Shown in pieces: positions 32,844-33,792 of a stretch of 33,792 bases of DNA (its first letter is position 1; every line of letters starts with the position of its first letter). Source of the stretch: Alcaligenaceae bacterium (lineage in GTDB: Bacteria > Pseudomonadota > Gammaproteobacteria > Burkholderiales > Burkholderiaceae_B); assembly GCA_947379755.1 (NCBI GenBank), contig CANCOC010000035.1, positions 1 through 33,792 on the forward strand, in the 5' to 3' direction. The notes beneath the pieces are model-generated. The model was not told where the DNA came from, searched no databases, and worked only from the letters and a program-made list of their open reading frames with translations. A program made the translations under genes and the position numbers.

Positions 32844-33792
32844 AGGGACTCCAGTTGTTGCAGGATTTTGGCACAGGCTGGTGGGAGCGGTGCCTCAAGA
32901 ATCATGGGCTCTTTAGTCAGAGGATGGGGCATTTCGAGTCGATGGGCGTGCAAAAACATACGCGAGAAACCCATCCGGGCAAATTGCGCGCGGGTTTCGT
33001 CCCGACCATATTTATCGTCGCCCACAATCGGAAAACCGCTGGAAGCCAGATGCACACGAATCTGGTGAGTGCGCCCGGTTCGGAGCTCGGCATCCACAAG
33101 ACTTACGCCTTTAAACCGCTTTTGCGCTGTCACGATCGTATGTGCAAGCTGTCCTTCGGCATCCACTTTGACCCGGCGCTCGCCAGACTGTGTCGTCCAT
33201 TTGGTCAGCGACAGGCGGATATGCTGGCGGTCGTTGACCCAGTCACCCTCAACCAGGGCAAAGTAATGCTTGCGTCCGCCGCCAGTACGGAACATTTCGT
33301 GCAGACTGAGCAAAACGTTACGCTTTTTGGCAATGATCAGCAGTCCCGAGGTATCACGATCAAGCCGGTGTGCCAGCTCTAGGAACTTTGCGTCGGGTCG
33401 TGCAGCCCTGAGGGCTTCGATTACCCCAAAGGACACCCCACTGCCACCATGCACGGCGACTCCGGCAGGCTTGTCGATCACCAACAGGCCGTCGTCTTCG
33501 TAAACAATCGGGAATTCGGTACCTGGCACGGGCCTTTTTTGGCCGGGCGCGGGCAGCCGCATCGGTGGCACCCTCACCCAGTCACCGATACTGATGCGTG
33601 CATCGGGTGACACCCGGCCTTTATTAATACGCACTTCACCGCTACGGACTGCTTTATAGATATGACTTTTGGGCACGCCCTTACACAGCCCCATCAGGAA
33701 ATTATCCAGACGCTGGCCGTCGTTTTCTTCGGTGACCTCCACCATCCGGACCGCCGGAGCGGGATTGGGGGGGGTATTGGGGGCGGGTATCG
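32840..33792 (-). CDS. rluC: 23S rRNA pseudouridine synthase RluC, 5' end beyond the window
   Basis: The protein makes pseudouridines at 23S positions 955, 2504 and 2580 in E. coli. An S4 domain at about 11-58 (numbering from the Met at 33745: QRLDNFLMGLCKGVPKSHIYKAV) is followed by the catalytic domain. HRLDRDTSG holds the catalytic Asp near 129, then RTGRTHQIRVHLA. From the Met at 33745 it would be 301 residues, but no ribosome site precedes that codon. The frame stays open to the window end through a Pro/Ala-rich stretch. E. coli RluC also has residues before this point, so the true start is probably outside. The edge carries a G8 run (C8 in the coding sense). Confidence 0.95.
   Translation of the reverse strand, partial: IPAPNTPPNPAPAVRMVEVTEENDGQRLDNFLMGLCKGVPKSHIYKAVRSGEVRINKGRVSPDARISIGDWVRVPPMRLPAPGQKRPVPGTEFPIVYEDDGLLVIDKPAGVAVHGGSGVSFGVIEALRAARPDAKFLELAHRLDRDTSGLLIIAKKRNVLLSLHEMFRTGGGRKHYFALVEGDWVNDRQHIRLSLTKWTTQSGERRVKVDAEGQLAHTIVTAQKRFKGVSLVDAELRTGRTHQIRVHLASSGFPIVGDDKYGRDETRAQFARMGFSRMFLHAHRLEMPHPLTKEPMILEAPLPPACAKILQQLESL
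33761..33787 (+). repeat. G-rich tract with G-quadruplex pattern near the rluC start
   Basis: Four G-runs of 3, 8, 5 and 3 bases are separated by spacers of 3, 4 and 1 bases on the plus strand. That meets the usual G-quadruplex pattern. It lies in, or just upstream of, the 5' end of rluC, on the template strand for that gene. The G8 run (33767-33774) is a potential slippage or assembly-error site. Confidence 0.6.

Noticed and set aside
1-33792. Prophage, transposon, tRNA or rRNA genes
   Set aside because: No transposase, integrase, phage structural gene, terminal repeats or RNA gene pattern was seen.

Overview
The window looks like chromosome of a betaproteobacterium, most likely order Burkholderiales and family Alcaligenaceae. 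The basis is gene order: an yceD-rpmF-plsX-fabHDG-acpP-fabF block runs directly into rpoE-rseA-rseB-mucD-lepA-lepB-rnc-era-recO. Tripartite-tricarboxylate (Bug/TctC) binding proteins without membrane partners, expanded in Bordetella relatives, point the same way. By eye the base composition is moderate in GC, well below Bordetella, so I do not name a genus.

Layout. Positions 1-2000: a truncated glutathione S-transferase (minus) diverges from an intracellular polyhydroxybutyrate depolymerase, phaZ (plus). Positions 1985-11096 are the accessory part: two tightly coupled divergent operons around a 146 bp intergenic region. Leftward: TctC, short-chain dehydrogenase, second TctC, EamA-type exporter or permease, DUF1653 protein. 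Rightward: acyl-CoA synthetase, GntR/UTRA regulator, acyl-CoA dehydrogenase and an IlvX/benzoylformate-decarboxylase-like thiamine diphosphate enzyme. A separate zinc alcohol dehydrogenase follows, closed by a strong terminator. Positions 12390-28141 are a long leftward housekeeping block. It covers fatty acid and phospholipid synthesis, the sigma-E envelope stress regulon core, LepA, signal peptidase I, RNase III, Era and RecO. Positions 28243-30421 hold a rightward three-gene operon (YceF-type Maf, RsmI-like methyltransferase, AmiD-like lipoprotein amidase). Positions 30493-32075 carry msrQ and msrP (periplasmic methionine sulfoxide reductase, minus). Positions 32187-33792 carry a HAD phosphatase and rluC (minus, running off the edge).

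Many genes are joined by 4-base stop/start overlaps (ATGA, GTGA, TTGA), and an unusual share of starts are GTG. The best candidate for something undescribed is the divergent carboxylate cluster at 2207-11096. It looks like uptake or sensing by two Bug proteins, CoA activation, alpha,beta-dehydrogenation and a thiamine-dependent C-C step, under one GntR regulator with a candidate operator at 5913-5930. Secondary points of interest are RNA or operator structures: a cUUCGg hairpin between acpP and fabF, mutually exclusive hairpins upstream of msrP, a coupled mini-ORF ahead of yceD, and a YgfX-like membrane protein fused translationally to rpoE. I see no tRNA or rRNA genes, insertion sequences, CRISPR arrays or prophage genes, and no gene-free stretch longer than 300 bases.
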